From an uncultured Carboxylicivirga sp. (lineage in GTDB: Bacteria; Bacteroidota; Bacteroidia; Bacteroidales; Marinilabiliaceae): DNA of 64,000 bases. A program made the position numbers and the translations under genes. Below the pieces are notes generated by a model, which saw only the letters and a list, made by a program, of their open reading frames with translations, made no database searches and had not been told where the DNA came from. Every line of letters starts with the position of its first letter. Within the stretch, counting starts at the first letter, position 1. The stretch lies in the NCBI RefSeq assembly GCF_963674565.1, contig NZ_OY771430.1, forward strand, positions 3,534,001-3,598,000. The letters are read 5' to 3'. Shown here piece after piece: positions 18,093-27,594 of this stretch.

Positions 18093-20606
18093 ATGAAAAA
18101 AATATCATTTTTCTATTTATTTGCTATTATCAGCACTTTGGTTTCGGCCCAGACTAAAGTAGAATGTAATAAGTGGAAGGCATCTGAAGTCATTCAGCTG
18201 TACAAACCAATATTTTCAGATCAAAACTCTGTTGATAACAAAGCATTTAAAACCTCAGAACTACTTAAAAATATCCAATCTGCAGAAGCTATCCAATTCA
18301 ACAATTGGGATGAGATAACCATATCCGAAGACAGTATAATCAAGCCTGTTAACAATACCAATCAGGCTATCTGGCTCGAAGGATTTATTAGCAGCGACAG
18401 ATACACCAAAGCTACTCTTGAGATTACTTCCAATGGAATATATGAGCTATATCTTGAAGGCAAAAAAATAAAAACACAGGAGTCTGCTTCAGTAAAGGAA
18501 GTAAAAACAGAATTGACACTAAGCACTGGAAATCATTGTTTGCAGGTTAAACTTCTATGTCTGGAAAACCAACTGAAGTACAAAGCAACAATTAATACCA
18601 AAGAGGATAGTGAAAACCAATTAAGCTGGAGCACTAATAACCAAAGAGGATTAACTATAAATGACATTCTGGATGGTAAGTCTATCCAACGCTTCAGCAT
18701 TTCACCCTCAGGTAAATACCTGATTATAAATGAAAGTGAGGTTTTGACCGGATCGGGAAAGAGAATTAGTAGCATGCAAATTCTTGATATCATTAAAAAT
18801 AAAGCAATACACACCTACCCTGAAGGTGGCCTGTCAGGCGCCCAATGGCTTCCTCAAAGCGATAAGATTTCATATACCATTAAAAAAGGAAATCTAAGTG
18901 ATATACATGTTCTTGATGTTGTAACTGGCGAAGATAAATTAGTTGCTGAAAAGATTGATGATTTAGGCTATATCAACTGGTCACCCAATGAGGAATATGT
19001 AATTTTCAGCCGATCAATGCAAGCAGATAAACCAGGTGACCTGAAACGTGTTTTCGGGAATGATGATCGCCTCCCATATTTCCGCAGCCTAAGTTTTTTA
19101 TACAAACTGGATATTAACAATGGAACCGTTCAACAATTAACAGCCGGATTTTTGTCGACCAGCCTGCACGATATCAAACCAGATGGTTCCAAAATATTGT
19201 TTTCAACCCGTAACATGGATTATACGGTTGTTCCATTCTCAAAACAAACCTTGTTTGAAATGGACATCACTACGTTTGAACTGGATACTATCTGGAAAGA
19301 TAAATTATACGGAGGTAGCTGTCAGTATTCGCCGGATGGAACACAGTTGTTGGTAAGTGGATCACCCGAAACGTTTGGCGAACTTGGGTTTGATGTCAAC
19401 AACGATCACTTGCCAAATTCGTACGATGGACAGCTTTATATCTACGATCTAAAGACTCAACAAGCCGAAGCCATCACCAAAAAATTTGATCCATCAACAG
19501 GAACAGCTATCTGGAAATCGAATAATGAAATTTATTTGACTGCCAGTGACAAAGACCTGGTAAAACTTTACAAATACGACCTAAAAACCAAAGCATTTAA
19601 AGCATTTTCGTTACCAGTAGAGGTAGTAAGCCGAATTGATATTGCTAAAAAAAGTTTGATGGCAGCGTTTAATGGCACAAGCATCAGTACTGCTGATAAA
19701 CTTTACACTATCAACCTAAAAAACGGCGAATCAAAACTGGTATCCTTTCCTAAGGAAAAAGAATTAAGCGAAGTTGCTTTTGGTAATACTGAAAGATGGG
19801 ATTTTGTAAATAAAAACGGAACCAATATAATAGGTAGTATTTATTACCCTAAAAACTATGATCCGTCTAAAAAATATCCTTTGATTGTATACTACTATGG
19901 TGGAACCTCCCCTACTTCCAGAAGTTTTGGTGGAAGATATCCGAAAAACATTTGGGCTGCCAACGGTTACATGGTTTATGTTTTGCAACCGAGTGGAGCA
20001 ACCGGTTTCGGGCAAAGTTTTTCAGCTTTACATGTAAACGGTTGGGGAACCGACGCCATTGACGACATTATTGACGGAACCAAACAATTCCTTACTGCTC
20101 ATCCAACAGCCGATGCCGAAAATGTGGGTTGCATAGGTGCTTCGTACGGAGGTTTTACAACCATGATGCTTCAAACACGAACCGATATTTTTAAAACAGC
20201 AATTGCTCATGCAGGTATCAGCGACATCAGCAGTTACTGGGGAGAAGGCTACTGGGGTTATTCATACAGTGCCGGAGCCACCAAAAACAGCTATCCATGG
20301 AATCGTCGGGATATTTATGTGGATAACAGTCCGTTGTTTAATGCTGACAAGTTTCAAAACACCATTTTACTTTTACACGGAACTTCTGACACCAATGTTC
20401 CTGTAGGTGAGAGTTTGCAGTTTTACGCAGCGCTGAAGATTTTAAACAAAGATGTTGAAATGGTTTTGATCGATGGTGAAGATCATCATATACTGGACTA
20501 TTCAAAACGCATTAAGTGGCACAACACCATTATTGCCTGGTTTGATAAGATGTTGAAAGATCAACCGGAACAATTCAATGAGATGTATCCGGATAAAAAC
20601 CTATAA
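18093..20606 (+). CDS. S9 family (DPP4-like) dipeptidyl peptidase, exported
   Basis: Prolyl-oligopeptidase-family serine peptidases cut short peptides in the periplasm. The 837-residue product has a signal peptide (1 to about 18), an N-terminal beta-rich region of about 180 residues, a WD40-like beta-propeller (about 200-580; blocks such as RFSISPSGKYL and INWSPNEEYVIFSRS) and a C-terminal alpha/beta hydrolase domain. The catalytic triad is visible: Ser684 in GASYGG, Asp766 in HGTSDTNVP and His798 or His799 in DGEDHHIL. The N-terminal extension before the propeller (IWLEGFISSDRYTKATLEI) resembles a PA14-like sugar-binding fold and is not standard; that is inference. Confidence 0.9.
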   Translation: MKKISFFYLFAIISTLVSAQTKVECNKWKASEVIQLYKPIFSDQNSVDNKAFKTSELLKNIQSAEAIQFNNWDEITISEDSIIKPVNNTNQAIWLEGFISSDRYTKATLEITSNGIYELYLEGKKIKTQESASVKEVKTELTLSTGNHCLQVKLLCLENQLKYKATINTKEDSENQLSWSTNNQRGLTINDILDGKSIQRFSISPSGKYLIINESEVLTGSGKRISSMQILDIIKNKAIHTYPEGGLSGAQWLPQSDKISYTIKKGNLSDIHVLDVVTGEDKLVAEKIDDLGYINWSPNEEYVIFSRSMQADKPGDLKRVFGNDDRLPYFRSLSFLYKLDINNGTVQQLTAGFLSTSLHDIKPDGSKILFSTRNMDYTVVPFSKQTLFEMDITTFELDTIWKDKLYGGSCQYSPDGTQLLVSGSPETFGELGFDVNNDHLPNSYDGQLYIYDLKTQQAEAITKKFDPSTGTAIWKSNNEIYLTASDKDLVKLYKYDLKTKAFKAFSLPVEVVSRIDIAKKSLMAAFNGTSISTADKLYTINLKNGESKLVSFPKEKELSEVAFGNTERWDFVNKNGTNIIGSIYYPKNYDPSKKYPLIVYYYGGTSPTSRSFGGRYPKNIWAANGYMVYVLQPSGATGFGQSFSALHVNGWGTDAIDDIIDGTKQFLTAHPTADAENVGCIGASYGGFTTMMLQTRTDIFKTAIAHAGISDISSYWGEGYWGYSYSAGATKNSYPWNRRDIYVDNSPLFNADKFQNTILLLHGTSDTNVPVGESLQFYAALKILNKDVEMVLIDGEDHHILDYSKRIKWHNTIIAWFDKMLKDQPEQFNEMYPDKNL

Positions 20607-20632
20607 CAACTTCGAAAAGGTATTATACTTCT

Positions 20633-20663
20633 GAGACTATCCTTATAGGATAGCCTCTTTTTT
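20633..20663 (+). terminator. Terminator after the S9 peptidase gene
   Basis: GAGACTATCC and GGATAGCCTC form a stem with one mismatch around TTATA, followed by six T; it lies 27 nt after the stop codon. Confidence 0.85.
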
Positions 20664-20774
20664 AACCTGCAAATAAAAACTTTAGATCTATAAATCGGCA
20701 TAAATAAATATCATAACTTTAGATTATAATAACCATTCTTCAGTATTTTAAAAATGCTTTAATATAATATCCGC

Positions 20775-22244
20775 ATGATGAAACTGAATCGTATAACCAA
20801 AATTTATGCTTTCTCTTTAATTACGATATGTGCAGTATCCTGTCATAATTCTTTAAAAGAAGAGAATAAGCAGATGGATACTTCGAGGCCTAACGTGGTA
20901 ATCTTTTTCCTCGATGATAGCGGATACGGTGACCTGGAACATAATGGAAATCCGACCATCAAAACCCCTAACATTACTAAACTAGCTGACGAAGGCATTA
21001 ATTTCACCCAGTTTTATGTGGCAAGTCCAGCCTGCTCTGCTTCCCGATATAGTTTAATAACAGGACGCTACCCCAGCCGTTCAGGATTTGGCAGTTGGGT
21101 GCTTTCTCCAGATAGTAAAAGATATCTCCATGAACATGAGTTTACTCTGGCTGATGGACTTAAGTCTATTGGCTATCAAACCGGCATATTTGGCAAATGG
21201 CACATGGGCTCGCCCAATAAAAACAACAATATGCCCGCAGAATCACTTCCTCTTGCCCATGGCTTTGATGAGTGGCTTGGCACAAATGTATCCCATGATT
21301 ACAATGAAGCAATGTTACTAAAAAGTAACCTCCATGGAAATAAACCCATTGCCGGATATGAGACTCTTGCTACCAATCTGCCTTATGACACACTCACGAT
21401 GGAGTCTTTAACGGAGATTTGCACGCAGGAAGCCATAAGCTTTATCAGACGAAACAAAAACAAACCTTTTTTTGCTTATATCCCTTACAACATGCCCCAT
21501 CTCGGCTTATTTGTAAATAAAAAGTTCAAGGGAGTATCACGCAATGGTATATTGGGAGATGTTATGGAGGAGTTGGATGCAGCTATTGGTGATGTATGCA
21601 ACACATTGACTGAGTTGGGCATCCGCAAAAACACCATTATTATATTTTCTTCAGACAATGGTCCATGGGTAAAATACAGCAATACACCAGAAAGCAAATA
21701 CGGTGATACCCGTTTACAGGTGGGGTATGCAGCTCCATTCCGCGATGGTAAAGGCTCAACATATGAAGGCGGCTTACGTGTTCCGGGTATTATCAGCTGG
21801 CCTGCCTGCATCCAGGGAAATCGAAACGAACAAACACCAATTTCAACCCTCGATATTCTGCCAACAATATTCGCCATTACAGGAGTTAAATTACCTGATG
21901 ACCATTTTACAGATGGACGTGACATCAGACCATTATTAATGCCAGACCAATACAAAGAGGATCTGGGAGAATTCAAATTTTTCTACTCCTATGATGTTAA
22001 TCAACCCAATGCTGTTCGCAAAGGCCCCTGGAAACTACATATCAGAATTGGATCACAAACAGGCAACAATTACGGTTACGAAGCTTCAAAAGAAAAACCG
22101 CTTTTATTTCAGATTGAAAAAGACTTAAACGAGAAAGTTAATGTGGCTGATCAACATCCTGAAATAGTAGCAGACCTTCTCAACGAAATAGAAACCTATG
22201 AGAAACAAATTCAAGAAGAGGGGACTTATTGGGATAAAAAATAA
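20775..22244 (+). CDS. Sulfatase (S1 family), lipoprotein
   Basis: Type I sulfatases hydrolyse sulfate esters, here probably on a sulfated polysaccharide. The 489-residue product has a lipoprotein signal (AVSC, Cys23), the metal-binding VVIFFLDDSGYGD block (residues 41-53), the formylglycine motif C-S-A-S-R at 87-91, GKWHMG near 140, and SSDNGPW near 295. The activation site is the Cys type with Ala in the third position, as in anaerobic-type enzymes that need the radical SAM maturase anSME, which is not encoded in this window. Substrate unknown. There is no neighbouring SusC/SusD pair, so this is an isolated sulfatase. A second ATG three bases downstream is an equally good start. Confidence 0.92.
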   Translation: MMKLNRITKIYAFSLITICAVSCHNSLKEENKQMDTSRPNVVIFFLDDSGYGDLEHNGNPTIKTPNITKLADEGINFTQFYVASPACSASRYSLITGRYPSRSGFGSWVLSPDSKRYLHEHEFTLADGLKSIGYQTGIFGKWHMGSPNKNNNMPAESLPLAHGFDEWLGTNVSHDYNEAMLLKSNLHGNKPIAGYETLATNLPYDTLTMESLTEICTQEAISFIRRNKNKPFFAYIPYNMPHLGLFVNKKFKGVSRNGILGDVMEELDAAIGDVCNTLTELGIRKNTIIIFSSDNGPWVKYSNTPESKYGDTRLQVGYAAPFRDGKGSTYEGGLRVPGIISWPACIQGNRNEQTPISTLDILPTIFAITGVKLPDDHFTDGRDIRPLLMPDQYKEDLGEFKFFYSYDVNQPNAVRKGPWKLHIRIGSQTGNNYGYEASKEKPLLFQIEKDLNEKVNVADQHPEIVADLLNEIETYEKQIQEEGTYWDKK

Positions 22245-22462
22245 ACGCATCCTTTTATAGGCACGTCCTCACCTATCTCAAAACAAATGTTATATTTTCT
22301 ACATAAAATAGATAATCCTATTTAGTTTATATGTACGCAATGAGATATTTACCAATATTGATCTACCTATTAATATTAGTCGATAAACACAAAAACCCAT
22401 TTAGTTGTTAATCTATTAACTCCTTTAGAGTGGGAGGCAAATACACCTGATAATACTTGCCT

Positions 22463-24574
22463 ATGAAAAAGAAATTAAACAAAGAACTGGGATTGTTTGA
22501 TGTTTTTGCCATTAGCACCGGAGCCATGTTCAGCTCGGGTTTCTTTTTACTTCCGGGTATAGCCTCTCATTACACAGGCCCTTCCGTTTTTCTGGCATAT
22601 ATGGTAGCTGGCATATTGATATTACCTACTATGTTCAGTATTGCTGAAATATCAACCGCCTTGCCGCGATCCGGAGGAGCTTACTTTTTTCTTGATCGTA
22701 GTTTGGGACCTTTATTTGGCACCATTGGAGGATTAGGAACTTATTTCGCATTGATGCTGAAAACGACCTTTGCCATTATTGGTATTGGTGCTTATGCTGC
22801 ACTTTTCTGGAATGTTCCAACCAAGTTGGTTGCCATTGTTGCCACAATTTTCTTTATGGGCTTAAACCTGATTGGCGCAAAAAAGACTTCTGCCTTTCAA
22901 AAAATATTTGTCATTTTTCTATTAGTCATATTGGTCACTTTTATTGTAGACGGACTTTATTCATTTTTCTTTGATGAATCAATAAGACAGACTTCCTTTG
23001 AAAACCAATTCACTCCTTTTATGACCAATGGATTGGGTGGTTTATTTACATCGGCTGGATTTGTTTTTGTATCATACCTGGGATTAACTCAGATAGCCAG
23101 TGTTGCTGAAGAGATAAAAAATCCGGAACGAAACATTCCGCTGGGAATGACCTTGTCGTTAGTTGTTACAGGACTTATCTACGGAGTCGGCGTTTTTCTG
23201 ATGGTTGGCTTAATCGATCCTGAATCATTTTCTCAGGAAATGGCACCGGCAGCAGTAGCCGCTTCCAAAATATTTAACTGGCTCCCTGAAAATACAGGAG
23301 TAATACTTATGTCGATTGCCGCATTGGCAGCATTTGCTTCCACGGGTAATGCAGGTCTTTTATCAGCCTCCCGCTATCCATTTGCCATGGGAAGAGATAA
23401 ATTACTGCCAGCTGTTCTGTCAAAAATATGGGGTAAAGGAACTCCTGCAATAGCCATCTTATTTACAACCATCTTTATTATCTTATTTATTTTACTATTG
23501 TCGGAAGAAGGCATTGTAAAACTGGCCAGTACCTTTCAATTGCTGATTTTTATATTTATCAATTTCTCAGTTATCGTTTTCCGAAACAGTAAAATTGAAT
23601 CATACGATCCGGGATATACTTCACCTTTATATCCTTTTATGCAGGTAATTGGCATTATTATTTCCTTCTTACTAATAATCTATTTGGGTTGGATACCTAT
23701 TCTTTTCACGGCCGGAATTATAGTAATGGCTGTTATTTGGTATCATGTTCATTCGCGCGGAAAAGTAAAACGCGAAGGAGCCATTTTTCACTGGTTCGCC
23801 CTGCTGGGGCAATACCAATACGATGAATTGGAAAATGAACTAATGACCATTTTAAAAGAAAAAGGATTAAGAGAAGGTGATCCTTTTGACGAAACCGTTA
23901 TTAACTCAAGAATAAGCATTGTAAAAACACCCACCAATCTGGGTGATATTTTGGATAAGGTAACTGATTATTTTAGAACTGAATTGCAGTGTGATAAGCA
24001 AACCTTACGCGATAGATTTGTCCATTCTTTAGATGAAGATTCCGTTGTAGCTCTACCCGGAGTATTGGTTTTTCATGTGAAAAGCAAAAATGTACTGCAC
24101 CCTTCGATGTATACCATTGTTAGTAAAGAAGTAATTGAAGATGTAAAACCATTTAAAAATCCGGAACCCTTTGCGCCGATACATATTTGCTGCTTTATGA
24201 TTAACTCTGATGAAAATCCAAAACAGCAATTACGCATGCTTTCCCGCTTGGTTGATATTATGGAAAGACCGGATATGGTACAACACCTTATTAAAATGGA
24301 TAGCCACCGTGCCATTAAGGAGTATATGTTACAAAACGAACGTTTTATCAGCATAAAACTATTGAAAGAAACGGCTCAGTCATCCATGATCGGACTTCAA
24401 CTGAAAGAAGTAACGCTACCTAAAGATGTTTTGGTTGCCTTAATCGAAAGAGACAACAAAACATTTGCTCCAAACGGTTCTACTGTTTTGCAGGAAGATG
24501 ATATACTTACTATTTTGGGTGAAGAAAAATCAATATCCAAACTATTTAAAAGTTATATCAGCAATAATCTTTAA
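22463..24574 (+). CDS. APC-family permease with EIIA-like and TrkA-C tail
   Basis: The first 430 or so residues are an amino acid-polyamine-cation transporter with about 12 membrane segments, beginning GLFDVFAISTGAMFSSGFFLLPG. The last 260 residues are cytoplasmic. The stretch ALPGVLVFHVKSK to DSHRAIKEYML resembles the type-2 EIIA domain of phosphotransferase systems, with a His in the right area, and residues from about 630 (IGLQLKEVTLPKDVLVALI...EEDDILTILG type) match the TrkA-C/RCK-C ligand-binding domain. This points to a transporter gated by a nucleotide or by phosphorylation; the substrate is unknown. ATG at 22463 is preferred to the TTG two codons earlier. The EIIA assignment is tentative; the transporter and TrkA-C calls are firm. 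Confidence 0.85.
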   Translation: MKKKLNKELGLFDVFAISTGAMFSSGFFLLPGIASHYTGPSVFLAYMVAGILILPTMFSIAEISTALPRSGGAYFFLDRSLGPLFGTIGGLGTYFALMLKTTFAIIGIGAYAALFWNVPTKLVAIVATIFFMGLNLIGAKKTSAFQKIFVIFLLVILVTFIVDGLYSFFFDESIRQTSFENQFTPFMTNGLGGLFTSAGFVFVSYLGLTQIASVAEEIKNPERNIPLGMTLSLVVTGLIYGVGVFLMVGLIDPESFSQEMAPAAVAASKIFNWLPENTGVILMSIAALAAFASTGNAGLLSASRYPFAMGRDKLLPAVLSKIWGKGTPAIAILFTTIFIILFILLLSEEGIVKLASTFQLLIFIFINFSVIVFRNSKIESYDPGYTSPLYPFMQVIGIIISFLLIIYLGWIPILFTAGIIVMAVIWYHVHSRGKVKREGAIFHWFALLGQYQYDELENELMTILKEKGLREGDPFDETVINSRISIVKTPTNLGDILDKVTDYFRTELQCDKQTLRDRFVHSLDEDSVVALPGVLVFHVKSKNVLHPSMYTIVSKEVIEDVKPFKNPEPFAPIHICCFMINSDENPKQQLRMLSRLVDIMERPDMVQHLIKMDSHRAIKEYMLQNERFISIKLLKETAQSSMIGLQLKEVTLPKDVLVALIERDNKTFAPNGSTVLQEDDILTILGEEKSISKLFKSYISNNL

Positions 24575-24955
24575 AACCGAATAAGAAATTATGAAAAACG
24601 AATTGAGAGCCTACACTTAACGGTTCTTAATTTGTTATGTGTTTTAAGATGCTTCTTTACAAATCGCAAATATTAATGGCAACTTAAAAGTCAAAACTGA
24701 TTGATTTTTCACAAACCTCATCAATCACCTTAATAACGAATAACTACCCCTTCATCAACTCGTTTTATCCATCCGTCAAAAGCGCTAAATAAGAGCATTT
24801 TACGTCCGCCAAAAGCTCAATCTTCCATTCATTGCGCGTCACTTATTGTTTAATCAAAAGAAGACTACCATTCATGTAAATCGGATTACATTATTTCTGT
24901 CATCGACGTTAAAATAAATAAGATTGACAACCTGTTAAGTATTATTTGCTGCATT
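24575..24955. other. Intergenic region, no gene seen
   Basis: No frame with convincing protein character, no tRNA and no strong hairpin was found. Just before the next gene, TTGACA near 24923 and TATTATTTG near 24938 resemble a promoter but the -7 spacing is off by one. Confidence 0.4.
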
Positions 24956-25789
24956 ATGAAAACAAAAAGAACACTTATCATTTACATTCTACTTTTAATA
25001 AGTAGCACGTATACGTATTCACAATATGAGCAATTCTTTAGAGTTGATGACACTTCATTATTAGCTATTGATTTAGAAACAAATGCAAACTATGATGGAA
25101 CCTGCCAACAATTCTTCAATAATGATCAGATTGCATGGCATATGGTTATTCAGGATGGTAAACCTGTTGAAATGAAAAACTGGTGTAAGAATGGTCAACT
25201 GTCTGATAGCACCATCTATATCAATGGATTTAATCTTTTTAAAAGATTTACATTTGACCGTAAGGGCCGAATTGTTACAGAAGAAATACTGGAGATGAAA
25301 AGTATCGCTCAAAGTAATGATAAACAGGTTATGAAAATGGCCGGTAAAAAGAAATATGCATATTCGACTGTTTACGAAGATTGTCTGTCTTATAAAAGTA
25401 TTACATATACCAGGGACGATACACCTCAATTCGTTTATGAAACCAGGTATGACAAAGCCCAAACATTGTTGGTTCAGTATCATAAAAATGGAAACGTTAG
25501 CGATTCTACATTCTTTACCAATAAGTCAGTGAGTGAATCAAAATACATTCCTGTGAAGAATGGCAACAGTGTAGAATATGACCTGGCAGGAAATAAAAGC
25601 TCAGAAAGACGATTTGAAAATGACAAATTAGTGAAAGAAACTTTGTTTGATAGTGAAAATACAACTCTGGAATTGAATTATAACAAAGGAAAACTTGCCA
25701 AAAATGCGATGCTCATTTCTGAAAATGGTGAAAATCAGAAAGTCTTTGTTAAACTGGATTGGCAGGGAAATCCGAAAATTTACAATTAA
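24956..25789 (+). CDS. Secreted protein with YwqK/MORN-like repeats
   Basis: The 277-residue product has a signal peptide (cleavage near YTYSQ, residue 22) and several short beta-hairpin repeats of the form KNGQLSDSTIYING and KNGNVSDSTFFTN, the pattern of MORN-like repeats seen in the so-called YwqK antitoxin family. Those repeats are a structural feature; there is no evidence for an antitoxin role and no toxin gene nearby. A second protein with the same type of repeats is at 46133-46939. Function unknown. Confidence 0.75.
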   Translation: MKTKRTLIIYILLLISSTYTYSQYEQFFRVDDTSLLAIDLETNANYDGTCQQFFNNDQIAWHMVIQDGKPVEMKNWCKNGQLSDSTIYINGFNLFKRFTFDRKGRIVTEEILEMKSIAQSNDKQVMKMAGKKKYAYSTVYEDCLSYKSITYTRDDTPQFVYETRYDKAQTLLVQYHKNGNVSDSTFFTNKSVSESKYIPVKNGNSVEYDLAGNKSSERRFENDKLVKETLFDSENTTLELNYNKGKLAKNAMLISENGENQKVFVKLDWQGNPKIYN

Positions 25790-25819
25790 GATTAATTAGC
25801 CTCGATAATAAATACATAG

Positions 25820-25851
25820 ACTCCCTTGTTAGTTTTAGCAAGGGAGTTTTT
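25820..25851 (+). terminator. Terminator after the YwqK-like gene
   Basis: ACTCCCTTG and CAAGGGAGT form a perfect 9-bp stem with a 10-nt loop, followed by a T run. The 270 bp from here to the HxlR gene end are AT-rich and hold nothing further that I can support. Confidence 0.9.
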
Positions 25852-26125
25852 ATTTCTATTAATTATATCATTCGTAAACATAAACCTTAAATTAGTTGGC
25901 TATACCTCGGAAATAATGCACATTAAACACTTCAAAATTCTCATATTATTAATCTAAAATTACCTTTGTTAGCTTGTTGTGATTTTATAGATTTATAATA
26001 CCTATATCCTTTCATTATGGTATGATATAAGGAATGTAGTTATTGGAATAGAACGTTTACACCAACTTTTATATGATTTCGATATCGTAATTATCAAACA
26101 ATCCAGCTTGATCAGAATGTGTTTA

Positions 26126-26503
26126 TTACTTGTTTCTTTTATTAAATTCTTGTCTTGTAAGTAGAATTTCATTCATATTCATTCTAGCCCAACTGACCAG
26201 ATTTTTTAGATGTGGCAATAGAGTTTCCCCTATTGGCGTTAAACGATATTCAACTTTAGGTGGTATTTGAGGGTAAACCTTTCTATTTATTAAGCCATCC
26301 TCCTCAAGAGATTTAAGAGTAACAGTAAGCATTTTTTGTGAAATTGTACCGATATATTTATGCATTTCGTTAAAACGCAATACTTTTTCTTCAGAAAGTA
26401 GCAATAATATCAACATTGACCATTTATCACCAATTCTGTCCACTACATTTCGCACAGGGCATTCTTGTGAATTGCTATATTTTTCTATTAAATTTTTATT
26501 CAT
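26126..26503 (-). CDS. HxlR-family transcriptional regulator
   Basis: This 125-residue winged-helix protein has the family's N-terminal Cys (ECPVRNVVDRIGDKWSMLIL) and the recognition region HKYIGTISQKMLTVTLKSLEEDGLI. Such regulators often sense electrophiles or oxidants through that Cys and control a divergent oxidoreductase. Exactly that arrangement is present: an NmrA-like quinone/NAD(P)-binding protein starts 148 bp away on the other strand, paralleling E. coli ytfH-qorB. An inverted repeat in the shared region (26608-26624) is a candidate operator. Confidence 0.92.
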   Translation of the reverse strand: MNKNLIEKYSNSQECPVRNVVDRIGDKWSMLILLLLSEEKVLRFNEMHKYIGTISQKMLTVTLKSLEEDGLINRKVYPQIPPKVEYRLTPIGETLLPHLKNLVSWARMNMNEILLTRQEFNKRNK

Positions 26504-26563
26504 AAGTATCAGATCTAAAGCATTACTAACTTCAAAGTAAGTATCTCACAATCTGGTAAGTTA

Positions 26564-26624
26564 TTGTTTTATTTAAACACCACAACTACCTTTGGTTACC
26601 AAAAGTAACTAATGAACTATTAGT
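26564..26624 (+). promoter_or_regulatory. Promoter and operator of the NmrA-like gene
   Basis: TTG at 26564-26566 and TACCTTTG at 26587-26594, 20 nt apart, form an exact Bacteroidota promoter. Just past the predicted start lies the perfect inverted repeat ACTAAT-GAACT-ATTAGT (26608-26624), well placed for repression by the divergent HxlR protein. A second, weaker palindrome (ACTTcaAAGT, about 26530-26539) lies nearer the hxlR start and may serve autoregulation. Confidence 0.7.
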
Positions 26625-26651
26625 AAGCAAGTGTTTCTAAAATAAAAACAA

Positions 26652-27506
26652 ATGAAAATTGGAGTAACAGGAACAAGTGGACAACTTGGTCGTATCATCG
26701 TTGAGAAATTAAAAGAAAGAATTGCAAGCAACAATATTGTCGGATTGCAACGTTCTCCTGAAAAATCATCAGATTTAGGTATTGAAATCAGAAAGTTTGA
26801 TTATGATCATCCTGAAATATTAGGTGATGCTTTAATTGGTATTGATAAGCTAATGCTAGTATCTGGAAACGAAATAGGGAAACGCATTAAGCAACATACT
26901 AATGTAATTGAAGCTGCAAAAAAAGCAGGCGTAAAACTTATTGTATATACCAGTCTACTTAAAGCAGACTCTTCAACAATAGTCTTGGCTGAAGAACATT
27001 GTACCACTGAAAACATTCTACATAAGTTGAACATTCCAAATGTAATATTACGTAATGGATGGTATACAGAGAATTACACAGAATCACTTACTGATGTTAT
27101 AGCAACGGGAACTTTATATGGAAGTTCTGCAGATGGAAAAATATCGTCAGCAACAAGAGAAGATTATGCCGAAGCTGCAGCTGTTGTTTTAACAACTGAA
27201 GGACACACTGGGAAAATATACGAACTGGCTAATGACGAATCTTTTACAATGAGTGATTTTGCCACTGAGATCTCACGTCAAACAGGAAAAGATATACCAT
27301 ATATCAATTTACCTGTAGATGAATATGCACAAGCACTGATGCAAAGTGGCATGCCTGAAAGTTATGCTCAATTTCTTGCCGGAACGCATATCGCTACCGA
27401 AAATGGAGATTTATTTGATGATAGCCATCATCTTTCAACACTTATTGGAAGACCAACTAAGACATTAAGGAATGTAATTTCTGATGCATTATCACAAATG
27501 AAATAA
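26652..27506 (+). CDS. NmrA-like NAD(P)-binding oxidoreductase (QorB-like)
   Basis: The 284-residue cytoplasmic protein begins with a Rossmann motif (GVTGTSGQLGRIIVEKL) and matches the atypical short-chain dehydrogenase group that includes E. coli quinone oxidoreductase 2 (QorB/YtfG): VYTSLLKAD, LRNGWYTENYTESL and YELANDESFTMSDFA are typical blocks. It probably reduces quinones or other electrophiles with NADPH, or acts as a redox sensor. The divergent HxlR regulator supports an inducible stress role. The gene ends in a strong terminator at 27521. Confidence 0.9.
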   Translation: MKIGVTGTSGQLGRIIVEKLKERIASNNIVGLQRSPEKSSDLGIEIRKFDYDHPEILGDALIGIDKLMLVSGNEIGKRIKQHTNVIEAAKKAGVKLIVYTSLLKADSSTIVLAEEHCTTENILHKLNIPNVILRNGWYTENYTESLTDVIATGTLYGSSADGKISSATREDYAEAAAVVLTTEGHTGKIYELANDESFTMSDFATEISRQTGKDIPYINLPVDEYAQALMQSGMPESYAQFLAGTHIATENGDLFDDSHHLSTLIGRPTKTLRNVISDALSQMK

Positions 27507-27520
27507 ATTCAACCAAAATA

Positions 27521-27564
27521 AAAAAGGATTACGATTTTGACATTTAAAAATCGTAATCCTTTTT
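27521..27564 (+). terminator. Strong bidirectional-type terminator
   Basis: An 18-bp perfect stem (AAAAAGGATTACGATTTT and its complement) around an 8-nt loop, with T at the downstream end and A at the upstream end, lies 15 nt after the NmrA-like gene. It is the longest perfect hairpin that I found in the window. Confidence 0.93.
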
Positions 27565-27594
27565 GCAATTTTCATAAATTTTGAAAGAAAAAAG

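Noticed and set aside
21485..21976. 163-codon frame on the minus strand
   Set aside because: Lies wholly inside the sulfatase gene, antisense; its composition follows from the codon pattern of the true frame.
25073..25483. 136-codon minus-strand frame
   Set aside because: Antisense to the YwqK-like gene, whose signal peptide and repeats are clear.
24956..25789. Toxin-antitoxin locus based on YwqK-like repeats
   Set aside because: The protein has a signal peptide and no adjacent toxin gene; the repeats are a structural resemblance only.
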